From JBAYJT01 sp041664965 (GTDB taxonomy: Bacteria > Pseudomonadota > Gammaproteobacteria > UBA9339), in assembly GCA_041664965.1 (NCBI GenBank), contig JBAYJT010000004.1, positions 1-57,554 of the forward strand: a DNA stretch of 57,554 nucleotides. Reading direction: 5' to 3'. Shown one piece after another: positions 43,467 through 51,344 of the stretch. The notes below the pieces were generated by a model. It was not told the DNA's origin. It saw nothing but the letters and a program-made list of their open reading frames with translations, and searched no databases. Position 1 is the stretch's first letter, and every line of letters begins with the position of its first letter. A program made the position numbers and the translations under genes.

Positions 43467-44809
43467 GACAAAATCAACATAAAAATTTTTTTTATGCTGA
43501 AAAAATGCAGGCGGTAGCTGAGCGCGCATTAGAGTTGGCAAAAAAACAAGGTGCAACAGAAGCGGAAGTTGCAATAAGTGCAGGTCAAGGATTTACAGTG
43601 CGAGTGCGTCGCCATGAAGTGGAAACCATTGAGCACCAGCAGGGAAGGGAATTAGCTGTTACTGTATTTCTTGGTAAGAAAAAAGCTACGGCCAACACCA
43701 ATGATTTAAGTGACACCGCGATTAAACTCACGGTAGATCATGCTTATCAAAATGCTTCTTATGCTAGTGAAGATCCATATCATGGCTTAGCTGGTCCAAA
43801 TATGCTCGCTTACGATTATCCAGATTTAGATTTATACCATCCATGGAATATTAGTGTTAAGGACGGTGTGAAATTAGCTAGGGAATATGAAGATTTAGCT
43901 TTTACGCTAGACCCGCGCATTACCAATTCTGAAGGAACTACGATTGCTGTTGCGGAAGGCTTTCACCTCTATGGTAACAGTTTGGGCTTTATTGGCTCTT
44001 ATCCTTTGACTAGTTATACAGTCAGTTGTTCTTTGATAGCAGGACATGGCGATAGCATGCAGAGAGACGGGGATTATACTGTTTCGTGCGAACCAAATAA
44101 CTTATTGGGGCCATCTGTGTTGGTGAAAAGTGCTGTAGACCGTACTGTAAGACGTCTTGGTGCTTCTGGAATGCCAACATGTAATTGTTCTGTACTTTTT
44201 TCTGCTGAAGTTGCCCAAGGTTTATTTGGGGCTTTTTTGAGTGCAATTAATGGCTATAAATTATATCGTAGAGCAACGTTTTTAGTAGATTATCTTGATA
44301 AGCAGGTTTTTTCTGAACGTGTATTTGTGGAAGAAAGACCACATGAGATACGACGGCTCTCAAGTGTTCCTTTCGATAGCGAAGGAGTGAAAAAACAGCG
44401 ACGTGTTTTGGTGGATTCTGGTATTTTGCGTGGTTATGTTTTGGATAGTTATACTGGTCGTAGGCTTAATATGCCAACTACTGGAAATGCTGGTGGAGTG
44501 AGTAATGTTTTTGTACGTACTAGCGATAATGATTTAAATAATATGCTAAAAATGATGGGTAAGGGATTATACGTTACTGAACTTTTAGGATCTGGTGCTA
44601 ATATTGTGACTGGAGATTATTCCCGTGCTGCCTTTGGTTTTTGGGTGGAAAATGGTGAGATCCAGCGACCAGTTAGCAATATTACCATAGCGGCGAATTT
44701 ACACGATATGTTAAAAGGCATTGTCGCGATTGGAAATGATATAGATTGGCGCGGTAATATTTATACGGGTTCAGTTTTGCTCGAGAATATGGTAATTGCT
44801 GGACAGTAA
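43463..44809 (+). CDS. pmbA: Metalloprotease-related protein PmbA/TldE
   Basis: A 448-aa protein of the TldD/TldE family. In E. coli TldE works with TldD as a protease for antitoxins and microcin precursors. Typical stretches are EVAISAGQGFTVRVRRHEVETIEHQ, DPRITNSEGTT, LVDYLDKQVFSERV, FDSEGVKKQRRVLVDSGILRGYVLDSYTGRRLNMPTTGNAGG, and GDYSRAAFGFWVENGEIQRPV. The HExxxH motif of TldD is absent, as expected for TldE. It overlaps lon by 4 bp (ATGA). tldD is not nearby. Its last 39 bp overlap mobA from the other strand. Confidence 0.93.
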   Translation: MRQNQHKNFFYAEKMQAVAERALELAKKQGATEAEVAISAGQGFTVRVRRHEVETIEHQQGRELAVTVFLGKKKATANTNDLSDTAIKLTVDHAYQNASYASEDPYHGLAGPNMLAYDYPDLDLYHPWNISVKDGVKLAREYEDLAFTLDPRITNSEGTTIAVAEGFHLYGNSLGFIGSYPLTSYTVSCSLIAGHGDSMQRDGDYTVSCEPNNLLGPSVLVKSAVDRTVRRLGASGMPTCNCSVLFSAEVAQGLFGAFLSAINGYKLYRRATFLVDYLDKQVFSERVFVEERPHEIRRLSSVPFDSEGVKKQRRVLVDSGILRGYVLDSYTGRRLNMPTTGNAGGVSNVFVRTSDNDLNNMLKMMGKGLYVTELLGSGANIVTGDYSRAAFGFWVENGEIQRPVSNITIAANLHDMLKGIVAIGNDIDWRGNIYTGSVLLENMVIAGQ

Positions 44810-45412
44810 TTTATATTTCTTCAGGTCTTCGAGATTATTAATATTCACAAACGCTTCTGTTCGAGTAAACACTACTTTCTTTCCATTTAACTCATTCCAC
44901 ATGAGGGTAATTTTTTTTGTGCCGCGGTTCAGTGCCGCGCTAATTTTGCCATGGGTGCTCAGCGACACAACCGCGCAAAGTGGATGCGTTTTTTGATCTA
45001 TAGTTTCTGCAAACACAACATCAGACTTGCTATTAGTAAATTCATTACATAACGCGATGATTTCTGTATATTCTAGTTTTGGTAAATCACAAGGTAAGAA
45101 TAAAACAGCTTCAGGTTTTGTACGTTTTTCATTATCTCTAGAGTAATATTCTAAAGCGCTCTCAATTCCAGCAAGAGGGCCGCAATCCTGGCGTAGGTCA
45201 GATACAGTCGGTATTTGATAATGTTCATAGATTTTATGTTGATTTGTTACTACGATCTGTTGGTTGATATTGGCCAATTTTAAGATACGGAGAAGATGAT
45301 TTATTATTGTGTAATTTTCTTGTATAAGAATTTCGCCTTTTGCTATTCCTCTTAAGCGGGAGGCTTTACCACCAGCTAAAATTGCTGCGACTATTGTATG
45401 TTTTTTATCCAT
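44771..45412 (-). CDS. mobA: Molybdenum cofactor guanylyltransferase
   Basis: A 213-aa nucleotidyltransferase that joins GMP to molybdopterin. The GTP loop is AAILAGGKASRLRGIAKGEI (about 9-28). DLRQDCGPLAGIESALEYY and VLFLPCDLPKLEYTEI match MobA. HPLCAVVS and VNINNLEDLKKY close it. Length matches E. coli MobA (194 aa) with a slightly longer tail, which is encoded across the end of pmbA. It overlaps thpR by 8 bp. No molybdoenzyme is seen in the window. Confidence 0.9.
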   Translation of the reverse strand: MDKKHTIVAAILAGGKASRLRGIAKGEILIQENYTIINHLLRILKLANINQQIVVTNQHKIYEHYQIPTVSDLRQDCGPLAGIESALEYYSRDNEKRTKPEAVLFLPCDLPKLEYTEIIALCNEFTNSKSDVVFAETIDQKTHPLCAVVSLSTHGKISAALNRGTKKITLMWNELNGKKVVFTRTEAFVNINNLEDLKKYKLLSSNYHILEQN

Positions 45413-45992
45413 TGAGAGAGAAGGTTGCTATAGGTGAGTAGTGGGAGCCTGCGGCGGTTGGTTTGCTACTTAAAAAATGAATATTTTGTACCCTATACTC
45501 TATTTTTGGCAAAGATATGTGTTCTAATATTTCGGATAAGTTTTCCGGATAGACTTTGTGTTTAATGCGTACTAGAGTGATATGCGGTTTAAATTCTCTA
45601 TGTTCATGTCTAATAGCGTCATGAGGAACTATGTGTTCGATGCTATTTGCTAAAGAAGCTAAGGCGCTATTTGGGGAAGGTATTAAGGCGATTGCAATTG
45701 GAGACTCTGGGTGAGGGAAAAGAGAAAGATAAGAAAAATTCAGGGTAAATGCTGATGTTGTGTGCAGTATTGGGTAAATATTATGCAATATAGTGGAACA
45801 TTGAGGGGTTGTGATTTCTCCCAAGAAGCTGAGAGTAATGTGAAAATTTTTAGGTTTGACCCAAGACAGATTATAGCCCATAAGGGTTGTTTGTAGTTCA
45901 TTTATGACTTGATTAATTTGAGCCTGGACGGTCGGCGGGAACGTAATGGCAACAAAAGCGCGTATTAAATGTTTTTTTATCTGGCGATTCAT
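45405..45992 (-). CDS. thpR: RNA 2',3'-cyclic phosphodiesterase
   Basis: A 195-aa LigT-type 2H phosphoesterase. The two HxTx catalytic motifs are HITLSFLG and HITLVRI. The N-terminal RAFVAITFPPTV is also typical. In E. coli it opens 2',3'-cyclic phosphates and joins tRNA halves with 2'-5' bonds in vitro. I chose ATG 45992 (MNRQIKK) with AGGTCA upstream; a longer frame to 46067 would add 25 unlike residues. Its stop overlaps the mobA start. Confidence 0.9.
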   Translation of the reverse strand: MNRQIKKHLIRAFVAITFPPTVQAQINQVINELQTTLMGYNLSWVKPKNFHITLSFLGEITTPQCSTILHNIYPILHTTSAFTLNFSYLSLFPHPESPIAIALIPSPNSALASLANSIEHIVPHDAIRHEHREFKPHITLVRIKHKVYPENLSEILEHISLPKIEYRVQNIHFLSSKPTAAGSHYSPIATFSLNG

Positions 45993-46082
45993 GTGAAATG
46001 ACCTATAAAAATTTGATATATTTATGTACTTGAGGTAAGTTATTTTAGGCGTTTTATAATAAATCATAATGGAGGAATTATC

Positions 46083-46313
46083 ATGAAAAAAATTAGTCTT
46101 TTTTTATGTGCCGTTTTGGCGCTAGGTTTGCTTGGCTGTTCTGACATGAAGGGACGCGACATTGGTACTTTAACAGGTGCTGGTGTTGGTGCTGCCCTTG
46201 GTAGTCAGATTGGTGGCGGTGGAGCTGCTCATGCTCTCGGCGCTGCTGGTGGTGCTGTTGTCGGTGGCCTAGCAGGGCATGCTGTTGGTAAAAGCATGGA
46301 GAAGAAACAATAG
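46083..46313 (+). CDS. Glycine-zipper lipoprotein
   Basis: A 76-aa outer-membrane-type lipoprotein. The signal peptide ends in the lipobox GLLGC (Cys at 19). A glycine zipper, GTLTGAGVGAALGSQIGGGG, then HALGAAGGAVVGGLAGHAVG, fills the rest. Small proteins of this kind resemble OsmB and 17-kDa antigens, and are often stress-induced. A good GGAGG lies eight bases before the ATG. Confidence 0.85.
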   Translation: MKKISLFLCAVLALGLLGCSDMKGRDIGTLTGAGVGAALGSQIGGGGAAHALGAAGGAVVGGLAGHAVGKSMEKKQ

Positions 46314-46330
46314 CAATTTAAATATTTTCT

Positions 46331-47356
46331 ATGAAACAACAACTACGCCAGGGGAAGTTGCCAGCAGCTTTACTGCAGAAGCTTATTCGGTTTTTGCCTG
46401 TGGCTGATCAGTCTTTGGTAATTCCACCTGGCGTAGGGTTGGATGCAGCTGGGTTAAAAATAGGAAATAAGTTAGTTGCAGTAACTACTGATCCAATCAC
46501 ATTTGCTACTAATCATATAGCATCTTACAGTGTCGCTGTTAATGTGAATGATATTGCATGTCTTGGCTGCAAGCCGCGTTGGTATTCTGGTGTATTGCTT
46601 TTGCCTTATGGTGCTAGCGACGCGGAATCTGTTGAAAATATTTGGACGGAACTAGCGCGAGAGTTGCAACGCTATGGAATAACTTCTGTAGGTGGACATG
46701 TCGAAGTTACTAAAGCCGTGCATGTTCCGATTTTAGTTGGACAAATTATTGGTGAGGCTGTGCGTGACGAATTATTAGATGCGCGCAATGTTTCACCAGG
46801 TGATCAAATACTTTTGTGCCAAGCTGTAGCTGTTGAGGGGACAGCCTTACTTGCTCAAGAAAGGGCTGCAGAGTTATTGCCAATATTGGGCGTTGATAAT
46901 ATAACTAAGATACAAAATTTTTTGCAGAATCCTGGTATATGTGTTTGGCCGTATGCAGAAAAGCTTTTTTCTATTCCAGATTTAATTGCGTTGCACGATC
47001 CTACGGAAGGGGGTATAGCTACAGCTTTACATGAATTAGCTGACGTTGCAGGATGCGGTTTAGCGGTTGATTGTGAAAAAATATCAGTACTTCCAGAAAC
47101 AAAGCAGTTTAGCCAATTATTTAATTTTAATCCTTTAGGGTTGCTAGCTTCTGGTAGTTTACTTATTGTTTGTAAGCCAAAGGCTGTGGACCAAATTGTT
47201 CAACAATTAGGAGCTAATCAAGTAACGCCTATAGGAGTGTTTACCAAGGAACAACATAGAAAAATGAATCTTTGTGGCGAGATAAAAGATTTGCCACGAT
47301 ATGATCAAGATGAATTGATACCCGCATTACAGCATAAAATGAGACTTATAAAATAA
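46331..47356 (+). CDS. PurM/HypE-like ATP-binding protein (AIR synthase related)
   Basis: A 341-aa protein of the AIR synthase/HypE superfamily. It begins RQGKLPAALLQKLIRFLP, a start shared by a HypE-like subgroup. The N-terminal ATPase domain has LVAVTTDPITFATNHIASYSVAVNVNDIACLGCKPRWYSGVLLLP, and the second domain has PTEGGIATALHELADVAGCGLAVD. True HypE ends in a conserved Cys taking carbamoyl; this one ends KMRLIK, so it is not a canonical HypE, and no hydrogenase genes are seen. SelD is less likely. Function unknown. It lies 17 bp after the lipoprotein gene and 2 bp before rpiA. Confidence 0.75.
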   Translation: MKQQLRQGKLPAALLQKLIRFLPVADQSLVIPPGVGLDAAGLKIGNKLVAVTTDPITFATNHIASYSVAVNVNDIACLGCKPRWYSGVLLLPYGASDAESVENIWTELARELQRYGITSVGGHVEVTKAVHVPILVGQIIGEAVRDELLDARNVSPGDQILLCQAVAVEGTALLAQERAAELLPILGVDNITKIQNFLQNPGICVWPYAEKLFSIPDLIALHDPTEGGIATALHELADVAGCGLAVDCEKISVLPETKQFSQLFNFNPLGLLASGSLLIVCKPKAVDQIVQQLGANQVTPIGVFTKEQHRKMNLCGEIKDLPRYDQDELIPALQHKMRLIK

Positions 47357-47358
47357 TT

Positions 47359-48021
47359 ATGAACCAAGAAGCTATGAAACAAGCTGCCGCTTTGGCAGCT
47401 ATGGAATATGTGAAATATGATGAAGTTTTAGGTGTTGGCACAGGATCAACCGTGAAGTATTTCATCGAAATGCTTGCTCAATCGAAAGACAAAGTTCGAG
47501 GCGCTGTTCCTAGTTCTATAGCAACTGAAAAACTTTTACGAAAATTTTCCATCCCAGTTGTTGATCTTAATGAAGTAGGCGATTTGTCTATTTACGTGGA
47601 TGGCGCAGATGAAATCAATCCACATTTACAAATGATCAAAGGCGGTGGTGGTGCGTTGACGCGTGAGAAAATTATCGCTAGTGTGTCTCGGAAATTTATT
47701 TGCATCGCCGATGCAAGCAAGCAAGTTCCATACTTAGGTAAATTTCCTTTGCCGATCGAAGTGATTCCAATGGCGCGTAGCTATGTAGCGCGAGAATTAG
47801 TTAAAATGGGTGGAAGTCCAGTGTATCGCTCAGGCTTTGTTACAGATAATCAAAATGTGATTTTGGATATTTGGAATTTAGAAATCAACGAGCCCATCCG
47901 TTTAGAACAAGAGCTAAATAATATCTCTGGTGTGGTCTGTAATGGTATTTTTGCCATGCGACCAGCAGATGTTTTATTGCTTGCGACGGAGCAAGGTGTC
48001 CGAAAATTTTCGCAAAAATGA
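47359..48021 (+). CDS. rpiA: Ribose-5-phosphate isomerase A
   Basis: A 220-aa isomerase of the pentose phosphate pathway. Signatures are VLGVGTGSTVKYFIEML, GAVPSSIATEKLLRK, VDGADEINPHLQMIKGGGGALTREKIIA, FICIADASKQV, and LPIEVIPMA. Length equals E. coli RpiA (219 aa). It starts 2 bp after the HypE-like gene and probably shares its transcript. Confidence 0.97.
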   Translation: MNQEAMKQAAALAAMEYVKYDEVLGVGTGSTVKYFIEMLAQSKDKVRGAVPSSIATEKLLRKFSIPVVDLNEVGDLSIYVDGADEINPHLQMIKGGGGALTREKIIASVSRKFICIADASKQVPYLGKFPLPIEVIPMARSYVARELVKMGGSPVYRSGFVTDNQNVILDIWNLEINEPIRLEQELNNISGVVCNGIFAMRPADVLLLATEQGVRKFSQK

Positions 48022-48024
48022 ACT

Positions 48025-48078
48025 TGAAATTCTAACTTGTTGAAAAATAAGGAAAAACCGTAGACATGTTTCCGGATC
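48025..48078 (-). repeat. Dispersed ACATGTCTAC element, copy 5
   Basis: Between the convergent stops of rpiA and the acyltransferase. On the minus strand it reads CCGGAAACATGTCTACGG, TTTTTCCTTATTTTTCAA, then CAAGTTAGAATTTCAAG. GGAAA and TTTCC can pair, followed by TTATTTTT, so a terminator role for the leftward acyltransferase is possible. Confidence 0.7.
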
Positions 48079-48128
48079 TTTCTAAAATAAAATCCTGTCC
48101 TAGGTTCTTGTAGGGTGAAAGGATATTG

Positions 48129-49280
48129 CTAAGAAAAGAGCTTTTGCAATATTCTAACCTTCCTTATCATGGCAGCAAAAATAAAACTAAGTGGGACAGT
48201 TATTAAAACAACCACGATAAATTTTAATATGGGATAGATATTTATGTTTTTAAGTAAAACTGATGTAGCCACAACTACTACTGGATGAAAAACATAAACA
48301 CCAAAAGCGTTGTCAGATAAAAATTTTTGCAAAGAGTTTTGGGTATTAAACCATTTTTTAAAAATACCGATTAATCCAATAATGATTGCAACACAGAAAA
48401 AACTTTCCCAGAGCGCGTAACCTAAAGCAGAAAAGTTCCAGCCACCTGCAAACAATCTCCTCGTTCCAAAGGACATAAGTATCATCCAGAATGAAATTCC
48501 AAACACGACAGCTGTAATAAACCATTTTTTCGCTATTGTGTAGCTCATCTTTTCAAGAATATTTTTTCGATAAGCAAGAATCCCTATTAAAAACATGAAA
48601 ATATAAGCTGCAAAAAAACAGAACTGTAAACCGACAACCAATGTTCCTATTGGATAAAATAATCTAATCGTAAACGCCGAAATGGTAATAATCGCAATTA
48701 GTCCAAATACATTTTTGATATTTATGGTAAATGAGCATTTATTAGCTAATTTGATAAATAGATTATTAAAAGGAACATAGATCAGTGAGAACATTAATAA
48801 AGTTAATGCAAACCACATTGGACCTTGCCACGAGAGAAAACCAAAAGAGGTTATACCACTTTTGTAAAATTCAAATAAATTAATGTCAGGATTCCCCATT
48901 TTGAATACACCAGGAAAAACTATAAACATGAAGATGATCGTGGGAATACCCAATCGAAATAATCTATCTTGGATAAATTTCTTTGCTCCTTTTTTATCCA
49001 AGGAACGTGGAATGAAATAAGCTGCAATCAAAAAAAATAGAGATAAGATATAAGCTTGATTAAACATCAGAATAAATGAAAAGAAATAATGAGAGGCGCT
49101 ATTTAAAGTTTTAGGCTCCATGTAGAACCAAAAACCCATGCCGCTGTAAGTTACTGCTACATGCACAACAATTACTAAAATAATTACCAGTGCTTTTATA
49201 TTATCAATATAAGCGAGCCGATTTTTTTGTAATGCTCCTGTAGGTTGCTTTAAGTTTTGTTGTTGCTTGTTAATGGTCAT
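48129..49280 (-). CDS. Acyltransferase 3 family membrane protein
   Basis: A 383-aa integral membrane acyltransferase with about ten helices. The N-terminal signature is RLAYIDNIKALVIILVIVVHVAVTYSG (conserved His in helix 1). FFLIAAYFIPRSL and FLSDNAFGVYVFHPVVVV near the C-terminus are typical. Such proteins O-acetylate surface sugars or lipids. The target is unknown; LPS, capsule or glucan modification are options. It stands alone and leftward, with repeat copy 5 just past its stop. It may be an acquired gene, but the base composition was not measured. Confidence 0.85.
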   Translation of the reverse strand: MTINKQQQNLKQPTGALQKNRLAYIDNIKALVIILVIVVHVAVTYSGMGFWFYMEPKTLNSASHYFFSFILMFNQAYILSLFFLIAAYFIPRSLDKKGAKKFIQDRLFRLGIPTIIFMFIVFPGVFKMGNPDINLFEFYKSGITSFGFLSWQGPMWFALTLLMFSLIYVPFNNLFIKLANKCSFTINIKNVFGLIAIITISAFTIRLFYPIGTLVVGLQFCFFAAYIFMFLIGILAYRKNILEKMSYTIAKKWFITAVVFGISFWMILMSFGTRRLFAGGWNFSALGYALWESFFCVAIIIGLIGIFKKWFNTQNSLQKFLSDNAFGVYVFHPVVVVATSVLLKNINIYPILKFIVVVLITVPLSFIFAAMIRKVRILQKLFS

Positions 49281-49363
49281 TTAGCTCTCACAGAATAAAG
49301 TTTTTCATTATCTTATTCAAGAATGGTCATAGTTAACGTATGGTACTGATTGAACCACAATTT

Positions 49364-49915
49364 TCATGTTCTAACAACATTCTCTGTTAGAGCATCCATG
49401 ATCGTGGTTGGTTTATCTAAATTTCCGACAGCTCCTTCAAAGATATAATCTATGCCAGTTGGGAAGATTTTTTGAACTTCTACAGCAGAAAGCGCTGGTA
49501 ATTCTCCTTCGCGATTTGCGCTGGTTGATACAATCGGTTTTCCAAACGTTTGGCATAACTTGCTTGCTATTGGATGAGCTGTAACGCGTAAGGCAACGGT
49601 TTTGCGAGATCCGCGAATCCAGGTAGGAACTAAGTCTAGGCGCGCTGGGAAGATCCAAGTGTAAGGTCCGGGCCAAGTTTTTAAAACTTTTTCTAAGCGA
49701 CTTTTTTCAATTGGTTCAACTAGATGTTCTAGTTTATCCCAACTATCGCTTATTAAAATTAAGCCTTTGTCTACAGAACGATTTTTTAGTTTTAATAATT
49801 TAAGTACAGAATCTTCGCGCCATGGATCGCAGCCGAGGCCAAACACAGCCTCGGTCGGATAGGCGATTATTCCACCGCTTTTTAGGATTTCTACTGCTTG
49901 TTGAATAATGCTCAT
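49364..49915 (-). CDS. tsaC: Threonylcarbamoyl-AMP synthase (YrdC/TsaC)
   Basis: A 183-aa YrdC-fold enzyme starting synthesis of t6A on tRNAs that read ANN codons. Signatures are GGIIAYPTEAVFGLGCDP, LLKLKNRSVDKGLILI, PGPYTWIFPA, VALRVTAHPIASKLC, and PIVSTSANREGELPA. Length equals E. coli TsaC (190 aa). Rubredoxin lies 13 bp upstream on the same strand. Confidence 0.94.
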   Translation of the reverse strand: MSIIQQAVEILKSGGIIAYPTEAVFGLGCDPWREDSVLKLLKLKNRSVDKGLILISDSWDKLEHLVEPIEKSRLEKVLKTWPGPYTWIFPARLDLVPTWIRGSRKTVALRVTAHPIASKLCQTFGKPIVSTSANREGELPALSAVEVQKIFPTGIDYIFEGAVGNLDKPTTIMDALTENVVRT

Positions 49916-49928
49916 CTGCTATCAGAGG

Positions 49929-50090
49929 TTATTTCTGTTCTGGGGTGAATTCGCTTTTTCCAACCCCGCACACTGGGCAAACCCAAGTTTCTGGAATGTC
50001 AGCGAACTTAGTGCCAGTTGCGATCCCTGAGTCTGGATCGCCAGTTGCTTCATCATAAACGTAGCCACAAACTACACAAACATAACGCAT
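49929..50090 (-). CDS. Rubredoxin
   Basis: A 53-aa iron-sulfur electron carrier, read from ATG 50090 on the minus strand to TAA at 49929-49931. It begins MRYVCVVCGYVYDEATGDPD and ends with WVCPVCGVGKSEFTPEQK. The four iron ligands lie in two CxxC(G) knuckles, CVVCG and CPVCG. The size and the DPDSGIATGTKFADIPETW middle are those of classic rubredoxin. GGAGA lies upstream of the ATG. It lies 24 bp after the flavodiiron gene on the same strand, and is the likely electron donor for it. Confidence 0.95.
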   Translation of the reverse strand: MRYVCVVCGYVYDEATGDPDSGIATGTKFADIPETWVCPVCGVGKSEFTPEQK

Positions 50091-50114
50091 AAAAATTTCT
50101 CCTATTTATTTTGT

Positions 50115-51326
50115 TTAAATTTTTGTTTTTATGAGCTTGGCAATTTTTTTGCCCAAGATTGAGCACGTGCTCAATACATCGGAAGTAGGTACGTATCTAG
50201 CTTTTATGGGATCATCGATTAGTGTTATGAACATTTTTTGCATTTCTTCTTTTAGAATAGTAATAGATTCCGCACCCCATCCATATGAACCAAAACATTG
50301 GCCAAATAAATTTTTGCGCTTTAAACCTTTTAGATAGCATATTAAATCAGCGATACTCGGTAGAGTTTGTTGGTTGAGGGTTGGGCTGCCTAATAATAGC
50401 GCCCCCGCTTCTAAAAGTTCAAAAGCGACAGAGCTTCGTTCATTGCTAGAAAGAGGCATGACTAGCGGAGTAATGCCTGGTTCTTGTATTACGCCATCAG
50501 CTATCGCTATAGCCATCTTGGCTGTGCTTTGCCACATAGTATCATAGGCAATTACGACTTTAGGATAAATCTTTTGTTCGGCCCATTTTTTCCACCAGGA
50601 GAATATCTTTTGAATATCTTCTGTTTTGCGCCAAATTGGACCATGTACAGGTGCAACTAGTTGAATACTCAGATTCAAAGCTTCTATGTTTTTAAATAGT
50701 TGTAAAACCAAGGGACTGTAAGGTAATAAAATATTCGCAAAATAAGTACCAGCTTCGCGATACAAAGTAGCTGGGTCATTATGTTCAGCAAAGATTTCTT
50801 GAGTTGCAAGATGCATGCCAAAGGCATCTTGGCTGAAAAGGACACCTTCATCCGCAAAATAGGTAAACATACTTTCTGGCCAATGCAGCATTTTGGTTGC
50901 GATGAATTTAAGGTTAGTGTTTCCTAGAGTTAACGTTTCGCCATTGGCAACTTTGCATAGAATATCTGGAAGCTGGTGGAAATGGTCGCGTAAAGCCTGA
51001 ACGCCAGCTTGTGAGGTAAATATTTTCTTGGGGGATGCAAGCTGAATCATTTCAGGTAAACCAGAAGAATGATCCATCTCGGCGTGATTAGAAATTATGT
51101 ATTGAATTTTTTCTAAAGGTATAACCGATTTTATACGCTCGATCATTTCAGATACAAACGGTCCTTTTACTGTATCCACTAAAATTGGTTCTTCGCCCAA
51201 AATTAGATAAGCATTATAAGTTGAGCCTTTTGATGTGTGATAGCCGTGAAAGTCGCGCAGAGCCCAATCGATAGCACCAACCCAATAAACACGATCTGTA
51301 ATTTTTATTGCTTGTAAATTAGACAT
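50115..51326 (-). CDS. Flavodiiron protein (FprA type), O2/NO reductase
   Basis: A 403-aa two-domain enzyme. The N-terminal metallo-beta-lactamase domain (about 1-250) carries the diiron ligands in SNHAEMDHSSG (His81, Glu83, Asp85), with His148 in LHWPE, Asp167 in FSQDAFG and the His of VAPVHGPIWR. The flavodoxin domain (about 255-400) has an FMN loop YDTMWQSTAKMA and GSPTLNQQTLP, and FGSYGWGAES. There is no C-terminal rubredoxin domain; a separate rubredoxin follows. Such enzymes reduce O2 to water or NO to N2O. In a host-associated organism this could protect against NO. Confidence 0.94.
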   Translation of the reverse strand: MSNLQAIKITDRVYWVGAIDWALRDFHGYHTSKGSTYNAYLILGEEPILVDTVKGPFVSEMIERIKSVIPLEKIQYIISNHAEMDHSSGLPEMIQLASPKKIFTSQAGVQALRDHFHQLPDILCKVANGETLTLGNTNLKFIATKMLHWPESMFTYFADEGVLFSQDAFGMHLATQEIFAEHNDPATLYREAGTYFANILLPYSPLVLQLFKNIEALNLSIQLVAPVHGPIWRKTEDIQKIFSWWKKWAEQKIYPKVVIAYDTMWQSTAKMAIAIADGVIQEPGITPLVMPLSSNERSSVAFELLEAGALLLGSPTLNQQTLPSIADLICYLKGLKRKNLFGQCFGSYGWGAESITILKEEMQKMFITLIDDPIKARYVPTSDVLSTCSILGKKIAKLIKTKI

Positions 51327-51344
51327 GACTTTAACCCCAGGATG

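Noticed and set aside
46331..47356. Selenide, water dikinase (selD)
   Set aside because: The N-terminal catalytic Cys/Sec-Gly motif of SelD is missing. The sequence instead follows the HypE-like pattern.
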